From positions 62,001 through 126,000 of the forward strand of contig CAWJJO010000017.1 of assembly GCA_963843285.1 (NCBI GenBank): 64,000 bases of DNA, in the 5' to 3' direction. The stretch comes from CAZDDB01 sp963843285 (GTDB lineage: Bacteria; Acidobacteriota; HRBIN11; JAKEFK01). Positions within the stretch are counted from its first letter, which is position 1; each line of letters begins with the position of its first letter. Shown piece after piece: positions 42,718 through 51,205 of the stretch. Made by a program: the position numbers and the translations under genes. The notes beneath the pieces are model-generated. The model saw only the letters and a list, made by a program, of their open reading frames with translations, made no database searches and was not told where the DNA came from.

Positions 42718-44046
42718 ATGAATGATGAAAAGGCCCCTGCCCTGACGCGACTTCAGTGGTTGATTTGTGTTGTCGCATCGCTCGGTTTTGCGTTTGATAT
42801 CTATGAACTCCTGATGTTACCGCTGATCTTAAGACCTGCGTTGTCGGAACTCGGTAAGATCCAGCTGGGCAGTCCTGAATTCGCCGCCTGGCGCGATATG
42901 ATGTTTTATGTCCCCGCTATTTGCGGTGGAATCTTTGGATTGCTGGGTGGGTATCTAACAGACCGGCTTGGGCGCCGCCGGATCCTGGTTTGGTCGATTC
43001 TGATTTACGGCTTTTCTGCGTTTGCTGCCGGCTTTACAACTTCTCTGACGTGGCTCCTGATTTTTAGATGCACCACTTTCATTGGAGTGTGCGTCGAATT
43101 TGTCGCTGCGGTTGCCTGGCTTGCCGAACTCTTCCCGCATCCCAAACAACGGGAGTCCGTTCTTGGATACACGCAGGCATTTTCCTCTCTTGGAGGTTTG
43201 CTGGTTACAGGCGCTTATTATCTCGCGGTTACATACGGAGATTCGTTGCCTGCGATTCATGGCGCTCATCAAGCATGGCGGTATACGTTGATCTCAGGTG
43301 TAATCCCCGCGATTCCGCTGATACTCATTCGTCCTTTCTTGCCGGAATCCACAACGTGGGCAAAGAAAAAGGCGGAAGGAACACTTCAGCGGCCCAGTTT
43401 TTCCGAATTGTTCCGTCCGGAATTTCGAAAGACGACGCTGATTACGACATTGATGTTTGCGTGCAGTTACGGTGCCGCGTTTGGAGCGATTCAGCATCTT
43501 CCACAAATCGTTCCAGGAATTCCGGAAGTATCTGCATTGCCCAAGCCGCAGCAACAACAAATCGTCAGCTCGGTTCAGCTCTTCCAGGAAACCGGCGGAC
43601 TCTTAGGGCGGTTCATGCTGGCATTTCTCGCGATCCGGATCTTGAGTCGGCAAAAATTGTTGCGTGTCTTTCAGATTCCTGGTTTAGTTCTGATTCCCCT
43701 GGTCTTTATATTCCCGGCGGTCAGAGATGTGGGCACTCTGCGCATTGGTGTTTTTCTTGCGGGTATGTTGACGGTCGGTCAATTCAGTTTTTGGGGAAAC
43801 TATCTTCCGCGCGTCTATCCGACTCATTTGCGGGGAACCGGCGAAAGCTTTGCGGCAAATATTGGCGGGCGCATGATCGGTACGTCTGCCGCGCTGCTGA
43901 CCACTCAGCTGTCGAAGTTTGTACCTGGGAATAGCCCGGCTACCAAACTCGCCTATTCCGCTGCAGGTGTTGCACTACTGGTATATGCGGTCGGTCTCTT
44001 ACTCAGTTTTCGGCTTCCAGAGCCGAAGCAAGAATTGCCGGACTGA
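42718..44046 (+). CDS. MFS transporter
   Basis: 442 residues from ATG 42718; the frame extends upstream only as a shadow of the methyltransferase. Twelve TM helices; after TM2-TM3 the canonical loop DRLGRRR, and KKKAEGTLQRP after the central break. RPFLPESTTWAKKK resembles the sugar/organic-acid porter branch. Proton-coupled import of a sugar or carboxylate is inferred from the family only. Confidence 0.9.
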   Translation: MNDEKAPALTRLQWLICVVASLGFAFDIYELLMLPLILRPALSELGKIQLGSPEFAAWRDMMFYVPAICGGIFGLLGGYLTDRLGRRRILVWSILIYGFSAFAAGFTTSLTWLLIFRCTTFIGVCVEFVAAVAWLAELFPHPKQRESVLGYTQAFSSLGGLLVTGAYYLAVTYGDSLPAIHGAHQAWRYTLISGVIPAIPLILIRPFLPESTTWAKKKAEGTLQRPSFSELFRPEFRKTTLITTLMFACSYGAAFGAIQHLPQIVPGIPEVSALPKPQQQQIVSSVQLFQETGGLLGRFMLAFLAIRILSRQKLLRVFQIPGLVLIPLVFIFPAVRDVGTLRIGVFLAGMLTVGQFSFWGNYLPRVYPTHLRGTGESFAANIGGRMIGTSAALLTTQLSKFVPGNSPATKLAYSAAGVALLVYAVGLLLSFRLPEPKQELPD

Positions 44047-44054
44047 TGCCCGAA

Positions 44055-45254
44055 TCACTCGCGCTTGTTCAGGAGCGATTCCACCATTTCAACCGGCAAG
44101 CGAGTCACGCGGTAGATCGTCTTTCGTTTCCCTTTTTTTATCTCAGGATACCAGTATTCCCATACAATATTTTTTGCGTGTGTGACCTCAAAAAAATGAC
44201 CGCTGTTGGCTTCGCAGATCAATGTATTCCCGTTGGGGAGGCGCTGTGCCGAACCCTGCCAGGGAGAGAAGAAAGAGGACTGGGGAGATCCCCGATATTC
44301 CCAGACGATATTTCCGGTTACGGGCTCGATTTCGAGGATTCTGGAATACTTGCGCCGTGTCCCGTTGTCGAAGATCAGCATAGTTCCGGTGTCCAGCAGG
44401 ATAGGCAGATGCGGTCCATCTAATTGTATAGATGGTAACGACCAGACGATATCCCAGGTACTTCGATCCAGGATCGCAATCAGGTTTGTGTTTCTGGAAC
44501 AGATCAGCACGTTTCCAGCCTGAAACCTGCGGTCTCGTTTTCCCAGTTCCGTTTCCGGCAGGAGCTTCACTGTGTTCATGTGATAGTAACTGTAAGATTG
44601 ATTTTTCAAGGTTTTGGCGGGCGGAGTATCCAGAGGTGAGGGGGGGTGAAACTGTTTTAGCTTTTCCAGATTCAAGAAAGTCGACCACCTTTCATTCAAC
44701 GGCTTGCCCTGATCCGACAAGCGGACGATAGTATCAAAAATCACTCTGCGCGACTGGTACATTACCGGCTCCTCGCCGACGAGAGTTAGAAGGGAACCAT
44801 CCGGCATAATCTCGATCTCGTGATGTACCCGCATCGCTGTTCGCCAGAGAAGATTGGAATCCCAATCCAGCTTTACAATCCCGGTGCTTTCACACTCGAT
44901 CAATAGATCACCGCTGTCTGTTAGTGTGGCGTACTCGCAGCCCTTCGCACGCCGCACCTTCCAGGTACGTATTGCTCTTCCTGAAAGATCCTGGAGGTAA
45001 ACCTCATCCTGATGGTTTGTGAAGAGGTTGTATCCGGGGCTTGCGGCATCGAGGTCATACTTCGTCACCCCGGACTGTTTCAAATTCGCGTTGTTCTCGC
45101 TCCACTGCGTGTAAGGTAAAGCACGAAGAGCCTCGATCCCATCTCCGGAAAGCTCTCCGGATGTAGCGGAACGAGCATTTGCGCGGTTCCAAACAATGTA
45201 CAACCCTGCAGCCAGAATGATCACCGCTGCCGATCCCACATACCACTTCTTCAT
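44055..45254 (-). CDS. Arylsulfotransferase-like (ASST family) anchored beta-propeller
   Basis: 399 residues. An N-terminal TM helix (YVGSAAVIILAAGLYIVW) anchors the protein. The rest follows the ASST fold (PF14269-like): VRVHHEIEIMPDGSLLTL (first catalytic-His region), DGPHLPILLDTGTMLIFDNG, ILEIEPVTGNIVWEYRG and QRLPNGNTLICEANSGHFFEVT. Bacterial arylsulfotransferases transfer sulfate between phenols in the periplasm. The histidines cannot be checked against a structure here, so activity is inferred. Convergent with the MFS gene, eight bases apart. Confidence 0.85.
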   Translation of the reverse strand: MKKWYVGSAAVIILAAGLYIVWNRANARSATSGELSGDGIEALRALPYTQWSENNANLKQSGVTKYDLDAASPGYNLFTNHQDEVYLQDLSGRAIRTWKVRRAKGCEYATLTDSGDLLIECESTGIVKLDWDSNLLWRTAMRVHHEIEIMPDGSLLTLVGEEPVMYQSRRVIFDTIVRLSDQGKPLNERWSTFLNLEKLKQFHPPSPLDTPPAKTLKNQSYSYYHMNTVKLLPETELGKRDRRFQAGNVLICSRNTNLIAILDRSTWDIVWSLPSIQLDGPHLPILLDTGTMLIFDNGTRRKYSRILEIEPVTGNIVWEYRGSPQSSFFSPWQGSAQRLPNGNTLICEANSGHFFEVTHAKNIVWEYWYPEIKKGKRKTIYRVTRLPVEMVESLLNKRE

Positions 45255-45352
45255 CGCTTTTCCACCAGAAATTGTCTAGTGTAGCAGATCGTCAAACATT
45301 TCTGTGATCCGGAAACGCACGAAACTGGTGTGGTAAAATAGCAAACCTTATT

Positions 45353-47044
45353 ATGGAACCCGAAACTCAACTGAAAACAGATTTCATCCGCGAAATTGTC
45401 GATGAAGATAACGCCACCGGGCGGTATGAAAGACGTGTGCATACGCGTTTTCCTCCCGAGCCAAACGGATATCTGCACATCGGCCACGCGAAATCGATCA
45501 ATCTGAATTTTGGAATTGCGCGCGACTACAACGGCAAAACAAATCTCCGGTTTGACGATACGAATCCGCTCAAGGAAGAACAGGAATATATCGATTCAAT
45601 CAAGCGCGATGTGAAATGGCTCGGGTTTGATTGGGAAGACCGCGAGTTTTATGCCTCCGATTATTTCGAACAACTTCACGAGTGGGCGGTCCAATTAATC
45701 AAAGATGGAAAGGCCTACGTTTGCGATCTGACTGCCGATCAGATTCGCGAATATCGAGGCACTCTGACCGAACCGGGAAAGGAAAGTCCGTACCGCAATC
45801 GGAGCATGGAAGAAAATCTGAACCTGTTTGACCGCATGAAATCAGGCGAATTTCCGGACGGCTCGCGTGTCCTTCGCGCAAAAATCGATATGGCGTCGCC
45901 AAATCTGAATCTGCGCGACCCTGTACTCTACCGCATCTTGCACGCGACTCATCCAAGGACGGGTGATCAGTGGTGTATCTATCCCATGTATGACTGGGCT
46001 CACGGTCAAAGTGACTCGATCGAAAAAATCACGCATTCCATTTGCACTCTGGAGTTTGAGGATCACCGTCCGCTCTATGACTGGTTCATCGATCAACTGG
46101 GCATCCATCATCCGCGGCAGATTGAATTTGCGCGCCTCAACATGACTTACACCATCATGAGCAAGCGAAAATTGCTGGAGCTCGTCAACAGCAAAATCGT
46201 AAACGGATGGGATGATCCGCGAATGCCAACACTTTCCGGTATGCGGCGCAGAGGCTACACGCCAGAAGCGATTCGGACTTTTTGCGATACGCTCGGTGTC
46301 AGCAAGAGTGAAGGAATCGTGGACTTTTCATATCTGGAATATTGTTTGCGCGAAGACCTCAACAAACGCGCGCCGCGAGCCATGGCAGTGCTCAAGCCGC
46401 TGAAAGTCGTGATCGAGAATTATCCGGAAGATGATGTGGAAATGCTGGATTGCGTCAACAATCCGGAAGATGCTTCCGCCGGAACACGTCAGGTCCCATT
46501 CTCCCGCGTTCTCTTCATCGAACAGGACGATTTTCGCGAAGATCCGCCAAAACAATTCTATCGACTGTCACCCGGTCGTGAAGTGCGTTTGCGCTATGCT
46601 TACTTTCTTACCTGCAAAGAAGTGATCAAGGACGCCGCCACCGGCCGGATCACAGAGTTACGCTGTACTTATGATCCTGCAACCAGAGGCGGAGATGCGC
46701 CGGACGGCAGAAAAGTGAAAGCAACGCTTCACTGGGTGTCTGCGGCTCAGGCACTTGCAGCTGAAGTCCGCCTGTACAACCATCTATTCACGAAGCCGAA
46801 TGCGGACGACACCGAAGAGGGAAAAGACTTCAAAGCCAATCTCAATCCTGAATCGCTGGAAGTTTTGCGGGACTGCATGCTGGAACCCTCGTTGAAAAAC
46901 GCGAACCCGGGAGATGTCTATCAGTTCGAACGTCAAGGGTACTTCTGTATGGATCCGGACACGACCGCCGCCAAACCGGTTTTCAACCGGACTGTAACCC
47001 TGAAAGATACCTGGGCCAAGATCGAGAAAAAGCAAAAAGGGTAG
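45353..47044 (+). CDS. glnS: Glutaminyl-tRNA synthetase
   Basis: 563 residues, normal length. Class I motif HIGH as YLHIGHAKS, and KMSKS as MSKRKL near 264; RFDDTNP and YDWAHGQSDSIE(K)ITHS are GlnRS-type. Presence of GlnRS implies direct Gln-tRNA charging rather than only the amidotransferase route. The start follows a TAAAAT -10-like box at about 45336. A short repeat follows its stop. Confidence 0.98.
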   Translation: MEPETQLKTDFIREIVDEDNATGRYERRVHTRFPPEPNGYLHIGHAKSINLNFGIARDYNGKTNLRFDDTNPLKEEQEYIDSIKRDVKWLGFDWEDREFYASDYFEQLHEWAVQLIKDGKAYVCDLTADQIREYRGTLTEPGKESPYRNRSMEENLNLFDRMKSGEFPDGSRVLRAKIDMASPNLNLRDPVLYRILHATHPRTGDQWCIYPMYDWAHGQSDSIEKITHSICTLEFEDHRPLYDWFIDQLGIHHPRQIEFARLNMTYTIMSKRKLLELVNSKIVNGWDDPRMPTLSGMRRRGYTPEAIRTFCDTLGVSKSEGIVDFSYLEYCLREDLNKRAPRAMAVLKPLKVVIENYPEDDVEMLDCVNNPEDASAGTRQVPFSRVLFIEQDDFREDPPKQFYRLSPGREVRLRYAYFLTCKEVIKDAATGRITELRCTYDPATRGGDAPDGRKVKATLHWVSAAQALAAEVRLYNHLFTKPNADDTEEGKDFKANLNPESLEVLRDCMLEPSLKNANPGDVYQFERQGYFCMDPDTTAAKPVFNRTVTLKDTWAKIEKKQKG

Positions 47045-47050
47045 GCTGGA

Positions 47051-47076
47051 ACCACGGAGACACAGAGGCACGGAGG
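47051..47076 (+). repeat. Short dispersed repeat before VWFA gene
   Basis: ACCACGGAGACACAGAGGC followed by ACGGAGG; matches 10873-10897 at about 21 of 25 bases. It again sits directly before a gene start and ends in a GGAGG that precedes TTG 47078 by one base, so it may be only part of the start context. Confidence 0.65.
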
Positions 47077-47077
47077 C

Positions 47078-48043
47078 TTGAAAGTCGTTGTCTTCTTCTA
47101 CTTGACCTTCACCGTGTGCTTTATGACAGGAGCGCAGCCTATCGTCGCGCAATCGCAATCTGAGCCTACGGATTTTCATGAAGAAGTCGATGTCACACTC
47201 GTCAACGTGTACCTGACGGCTACGGATTCCGCTGGAAATTTCGTTTCGGATCTCAAACCTGAAGAATTGATCTTGAAAGATGAGGGAGTCATCCAATCGA
47301 TTTCCTACTTTGGCGATCTTGCTGCGGAAGACAGCAGCATTCCCGTTGTTGTAGTTCTGCTGGCGGATAACAGCACGAGCATGAACGAGACATTCCACGG
47401 GACTCGCAAAATCGACATTGTGAAGAATGCAGGATCTCTGATCCTGAACGAGCTCAGAAGCCAGGATCAAATGCTTGTGGTTGGTTTTGATCGGACTCCC
47501 GATTTCGTGTTCGGGCCGTCCTCCAGTAAAGCCGAACTCAGAGACGCCATCAATTCCCTGAAAGTCGAATACAATCCGACTGCGCTGTTTGACGCACTGG
47601 ATTTTTCGATCCGGAAAGTCAAAGAGGAAGAGGGACGAAAACTGATCGTCATTTGCTCGGATGGACAGGACAATGCAAGCAGTCTTCGCCTGGAGCGAGT
47701 CAAGGACGAAACTCGCGCTGCGACAGACATCATGATTGTTGCCCTGGGGACCATCTACTACGATTCACCAGTGTCCTGGTTTGGCGCGGAAGAAGACCTT
47801 CGCCGCGGGAAAGATAACCTCATTTCACTCGCGGACATTACAGGAGGGTTCACTTTCTTCCCTTCGAAAACGGAAGAACTCAAACAAGCGATGGATACTC
47901 TGCAGCGATTAATTCGCAGGCAGTACACCCTTGCCTATAGTCCATCGGAAAAGAAAAAGGATGGTTCCTGGCGAAAGATCGAAATTCTCTGCAATCGTCC
48001 TGGAGTGAAATTGCGATACCGCTTAGGCTATTACGCTAAATGA
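47078..48043 (+). CDS. Secreted VWFA-domain protein (acidobacterial VWFA-related)
   Basis: 321 residues from TTG 47078; the signal peptide KVVVFFYLTFTVCFMTGAQPIVA supports this start, but the ribosome spacing is poor. Residues about 27-80 (VDVTLVNVYLTATDSAGNFVSDLKPEEL) are the N-terminal beta domain of the acidobacterial VWFA family. The VWFA core has the MIDAS DNSTS in VVLLADNSTSMNE and DGQDNAS. Extracytoplasmic metal-dependent protein binding is the family role; partner unknown. Confidence 0.85.
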   Translation: MKVVVFFYLTFTVCFMTGAQPIVAQSQSEPTDFHEEVDVTLVNVYLTATDSAGNFVSDLKPEELILKDEGVIQSISYFGDLAAEDSSIPVVVVLLADNSTSMNETFHGTRKIDIVKNAGSLILNELRSQDQMLVVGFDRTPDFVFGPSSSKAELRDAINSLKVEYNPTALFDALDFSIRKVKEEEGRKLIVICSDGQDNASSLRLERVKDETRAATDIMIVALGTIYYDSPVSWFGAEEDLRRGKDNLISLADITGGFTFFPSKTEELKQAMDTLQRLIRRQYTLAYSPSEKKKDGSWRKIEILCNRPGVKLRYRLGYYAK

Positions 48044-48051
48044 GGGATTCT

Positions 48052-48100
48052 GCAGGCAAGATGCCTGCGGTCCATAATGCAGGCTGGAAGCCTGCGCTCC
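48052..48100 (+). repeat. Paired palindromic repeat (two modules, 27-base period)
   Basis: Module 1 at 48052: GCAGGC, loop AAGAT, GCCTGC, tail GGTCC. Module 2 at 48079: GCAGGC, loop TGGAA, GCCTGC, tail GCTCC; spacer ATAAT. Module 1 is the exact inverse complement of the arm at 51179-51200, a perfect 22-base match. It lies between the VWFA and msrA genes. Confidence 0.85.
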
Positions 48101-48139
48101 AAGTTTGCAAAGTATTATAATTTGATCCTGGAGTTTTCA

Positions 48140-48679
48140 ATGGAAGAAAAAGCGACGTTTGGTTCCGGATGTTTCTGGTGTACCGAAGCGGTTTTTCAAC
48201 GGGTTCGCGGAGTGAAAAGTGTTGCGTCCGGTTATGCCGGAGGTCATGTTCCCAAGCCTACATATCATCAGGTCTGCGGGGGAAATACCGGTCATGCAGA
48301 AGTGGTTCAAATCACCTACGACCCATCACAGGTGAATTATGCGGATCTGCTTGAGATCTTCTGGAAAACTCATGACCCGACCACGCTCAACCAGCAGGGA
48401 AATGATTTCGGAACGCAGTACAGGTCGGTGATCTTTACACACAACGAAGAACAACTGAAACTTGCCGGCGAGTACAAAAAGAAACTGAACGAAGCTGGAA
48501 TTTGGAAGGATCCAATCGTGACTGAGATCACATCGTTTTCAAATTTCTATACGGCTGAAAAATATCATCAGGATTATTACAATCAGAATTCCAACCAGCC
48601 GTATTGCCGGTTTGTGATCGTTCCGAAGCTGGAAAAATTCAAAGCCGTCTTCAAGGACAAACTGGTCTCAACTACCTGA
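48140..48679 (+). CDS. msrA: Peptide methionine (S)-S-oxide reductase
   Basis: 179 residues from ATG 48140. The active site GSGCFWCTEAVF has Cys11 and Cys14; GYAGGHVPKPTYHQVCGGNTGHAEVVQITYDP is the family signature with the substrate pocket. MsrA reduces oxidised methionine residues using thioredoxin. The 3' end overlaps the convergent gene by 12 bases. Confidence 0.97.
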   Translation: MEEKATFGSGCFWCTEAVFQRVRGVKSVASGYAGGHVPKPTYHQVCGGNTGHAEVVQITYDPSQVNYADLLEIFWKTHDPTTLNQQGNDFGTQYRSVIFTHNEEQLKLAGEYKKKLNEAGIWKDPIVTEITSFSNFYTAEKYHQDYYNQNSNQPYCRFVIVPKLEKFKAVFKDKLVSTT

Positions 48680-49168
48680 GCTCTGTTTCGGCAGAAATTC
48701 CGCCGGGATCGGATTTCCCTCACGTTCTCGATCCCAAAGAGAGGCAACGATCCACCAGCGATTGCCGGCAAAGACAAGCTCGATCGAGTTCACGCCTCGC
48801 GCAATGATCGGACCATCGGGTGTGCTGCGCGCTTCGTATGTGCTGAAAACATGCGTGACTTTGCCATAGCTGCGCGTGACCCGGTGGATTTCGCGCTCGA
48901 AGAAACCGGAAGCCAGGATTGGTTCGGCGCGCTGGATGTATTGTTTGAGATCCAGAACCAGGGCGTACGGACCCGAGTCCGGATTCACTCCCGATGGGCC
49001 AAACAATGCGCCCGGAGCATAGAGTGAACGATCGCGCTCCCAATCACGCGGCTGACCGGCCGGTCCCGAAATTACATCGTAAAAAGCATTCAAAATGCCG
49101 TCCAGTGTCGATACATCTTCAGAACGCGCTGGTATTTTCAGATGTTCCAGATCTACAAATTCGCCCAT
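48668..49168 (-). CDS. SnoaL/NTF2-like protein
   Basis: 166 residues from ATG 49168 (GEFVDLEHLKIP); an in-frame ATG at 49204 is the other option. The NTF2-like cone is visible: LNAFYDVISGPAGQPRDWERDRSLYAPGALF, HVFSTYEARSTPDGPIIARGVNSIEL, and GNRWWIVASLWDRE at the end. These families bind small ligands or act as isomerases or polyketide cyclases. No catalytic His-Asp pair can be claimed. Confidence 0.85.
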   Translation of the reverse strand: MGEFVDLEHLKIPARSEDVSTLDGILNAFYDVISGPAGQPRDWERDRSLYAPGALFGPSGVNPDSGPYALVLDLKQYIQRAEPILASGFFEREIHRVTRSYGKVTHVFSTYEARSTPDGPIIARGVNSIELVFAGNRWWIVASLWDREREGNPIPAEFLPKQSSGS

Positions 49169-49333
49169 GTCCTGGCTATGATAGCATGGGAAAACTGTCG
49201 TCATGCGAGAGATTCTGGAAAACTGGCAAGTTGCGGCTTTGATCGTTTTTCTCTACATGACGGGGATGGTTCCTGATCACGCTGATTCGCCGTCGAAACG
49301 ATCTCGCAGACGTCGCATGGGGGGCGGCGCGGT

Positions 49334-49354
49334 TCATCCTTCATCCTTCATCCT
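49334..49354 (-). repeat. Heptamer tandem (GGATGAA x3) at a stop codon
   Basis: Three tandem TCATCCT units on the plus strand read GGATGAA on the minus strand, and the stop codon of the 596-residue gene is made by the repeat (RMKDEG then TGA). It is a short tandem repeat of a kind found dispersed in many genomes. The end of the protein may have been fixed by the repeat. Confidence 0.6.
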
Positions 49355-51124
49355 TCCGGTGTGGCCCCAGTTTACGGGGAAGAAGCCCATGCCTCTAGCC
49401 ATCGAGTTCGGCACGCAGAAGTAGGTCATCGAGATCGGCGGGTTGTATCCGCCCTTTCGGGGAAACGGATAGATGGTGCGCGTGTGTGTGCAGTACCGGG
49501 ACAGGATTGCGTAGCCTCCCAGAGAAGCGCAAATACGCCAACTATGCCGTCCAAAAGAATCCGTTCCGTAAACCGGTCGCAATCCCTGTCCTGAAAGTTC
49601 GTGAACATAACGAAAGCCTGCATGATAGGTATTCCATCCGGTGGCCAGCAGATCGGGATCGTTCAGAGCTGACTCTTCGGTGAAAATGACGATGATTCCG
49701 GCGTCGCAATATTGCCGGAAGACATCCACGACGCGTTCGTTGGTTTGTCCGCGGACTTCGTGAAAGCCGTTTCCCACAAACATCACCGCATTCTCAGTTG
49801 GAAATCCTGCCGACCGAATGGCATCAATGATCGTAGCAGGATGTCCGATATCGGCTCTGCGAATGAAAATCATGTTCTGCGGCAAGGCGCCCTGTTTCTG
49901 CAACTCGATTGCGCGATCGATGGCAGCATCTTCCAGATCCGCTCCAAAATACTGCAACCCTTCTCCCTCTTTTTGCATTCGTTGCCGTGTTGCTTCTCCG
50001 TGACCCAGAGCATGTTCAACGAACACCCCGCATTGAAAATGATTTTCTTTTGCGAAACGGTCGAAGGCATCATTTGCCATCTGAAATGTCTTGCGGTTTG
50101 CATCCTGACTGGCCGCAATATTTTTTCCCCTCTGGACCCACGTTGCCGCCTGCATTCCAGACAACTTTGCCGCCAGGACCCGCATGTAAGGCACATACGC
50201 ATGAATGATTCCGAACGGACCCGGTCCGCGTTGCAGTACACGGGCTCCCAGGATTGTCAATCTTCCAGTGCGTCCGGTCATCCCCGCGTTCTTGAGCAGC
50301 CGTTTCATTTCCGGCATCAATGACGGGATTGCTTCGAATAGATTCGCACCTTCTTCGCGTGGGGCTTTCACAGCGTGCAACGCAAGGACCAGCGGCAGCA
50401 AGCGGTATCCCGTTTCGATTTGAAACTCGGTGGGAGGCCAGTCTTTTTGCGGACCCTGTTGTTGAGAATATTGGAGAAACTCCGCGATCAATTCCCGCCG
50501 GCGCTGTGAAATTCGTCTGCCGCTCAATAAGGCTGTCATGGGATCCGCCATATCTGTAAGAAAGCAATCCGGAATGGGAGACGCTTTACGAAAAACAAAT
50601 AAGGCTTGTGGATTGTCGGCAACAATGTATCTGTGCTGTCTCAATGTGAGCAGCCCGCGCGAATGCAGGAGGGAAAGATCGGAATGCAAGTGTTGCGGAT
50701 TCAGGCCATGTTCGGCCATCGTGATTCCCTTGCCGTGCAAGAGTAAGTTCACTAAACCCAACTGCGCGTGCAGGCCAATCACATGTTTGAGAATCCAGAG
50801 ATCCGGCGGAGCGCAGACAGAAGCGCTATACACAATGTTGCGCAGAACCTGCAATACCCTCAGGATCTGGCGATGCTCGGATTCGGTGAATTGTTTTCGG
50901 CCGTTCAGCTTTCTTTCCGAGCTTCGAATCCAGATCAGGAGGGCTTCAGCATCGCGGAACAGATGCGGGACATGCTGCAGGAATAACCGGAAGGAACCCT
51001 CAGATATGTAGGGAAATCCCGAGCTGCTTAATGTCGACTTTCCCGTCAGAATCCGGATCAGGAAATGTCTTTGCGGATGTTCTGGAACCACTTCCTGAAT
51101 GCGTTTCGCCAGAGAAGACCGCAT
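49334..51124 (-). CDS. Unrecognised protein, winged-helix plus methyltransferase-like domain
   Basis: 596 residues from ATG 51124. I do not recognise a named family. The N-terminal part is helical, then a winged-helix or dimerisation-like segment (residues about 90-180, ILKHVIGLHAQLGLVNLLL, HLHSDLSLLHSRGLLTL). Further on, FDRFAKENHFQCGVFVEHALGHGEATRQ, FGADLEDAAIDRAIELQ, MIFIRRADIG, NAVMFVGNGFHEVRG and AGIIVIFTEESALND follow the strand-loop order of a Rossmann methyltransferase, with FGADLE as the acidic loop. Its end is embedded in a heptamer repeat. SAM binding is a guess from this pattern only. Confidence 0.62.
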   Translation of the reverse strand: MRSSLAKRIQEVVPEHPQRHFLIRILTGKSTLSSSGFPYISEGSFRLFLQHVPHLFRDAEALLIWIRSSERKLNGRKQFTESEHRQILRVLQVLRNIVYSASVCAPPDLWILKHVIGLHAQLGLVNLLLHGKGITMAEHGLNPQHLHSDLSLLHSRGLLTLRQHRYIVADNPQALFVFRKASPIPDCFLTDMADPMTALLSGRRISQRRRELIAEFLQYSQQQGPQKDWPPTEFQIETGYRLLPLVLALHAVKAPREEGANLFEAIPSLMPEMKRLLKNAGMTGRTGRLTILGARVLQRGPGPFGIIHAYVPYMRVLAAKLSGMQAATWVQRGKNIAASQDANRKTFQMANDAFDRFAKENHFQCGVFVEHALGHGEATRQRMQKEGEGLQYFGADLEDAAIDRAIELQKQGALPQNMIFIRRADIGHPATIIDAIRSAGFPTENAVMFVGNGFHEVRGQTNERVVDVFRQYCDAGIIVIFTEESALNDPDLLATGWNTYHAGFRYVHELSGQGLRPVYGTDSFGRHSWRICASLGGYAILSRYCTHTRTIYPFPRKGGYNPPISMTYFCVPNSMARGMGFFPVNWGHTGRMKDEG

Positions 51125-51149
51125 GACGCTATGATACACCTCGGGGCGT

Positions 51150-51200
51150 GGAGCCGCGGGCCTCCGTGCCCGCATTATGGACCGCAGGCATCTTGCCTGC
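51150..51200 (-). repeat. Paired palindromic repeat, opposite orientation
   Basis: GGAGCCGCGGGC, loop, GCCCGC (51150-51173), then GGACC GCAGGC, loop ATCTT, GCCTGC (51179-51200). The second arm is the exact inverse complement of 48052-48073. It lies between the starts and ends of two minus-strand genes (51124 and 51206). Confidence 0.8.
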
Positions 51201-51205
51201 GCGAA

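Noticed and set aside
43068..43934. 288-residue frame overlapping the MFS gene
   Set aside because: Other-frame shadow; the MFS frame has the transporter motifs.
49203..49424. 73-residue plus-strand frame with one hydrophobic helix and a basic tail (SKRSRRRR)
   Set aside because: No ribosome site, overlaps the convergent gene, and its 3' half is repeat sequence; too weak to call.
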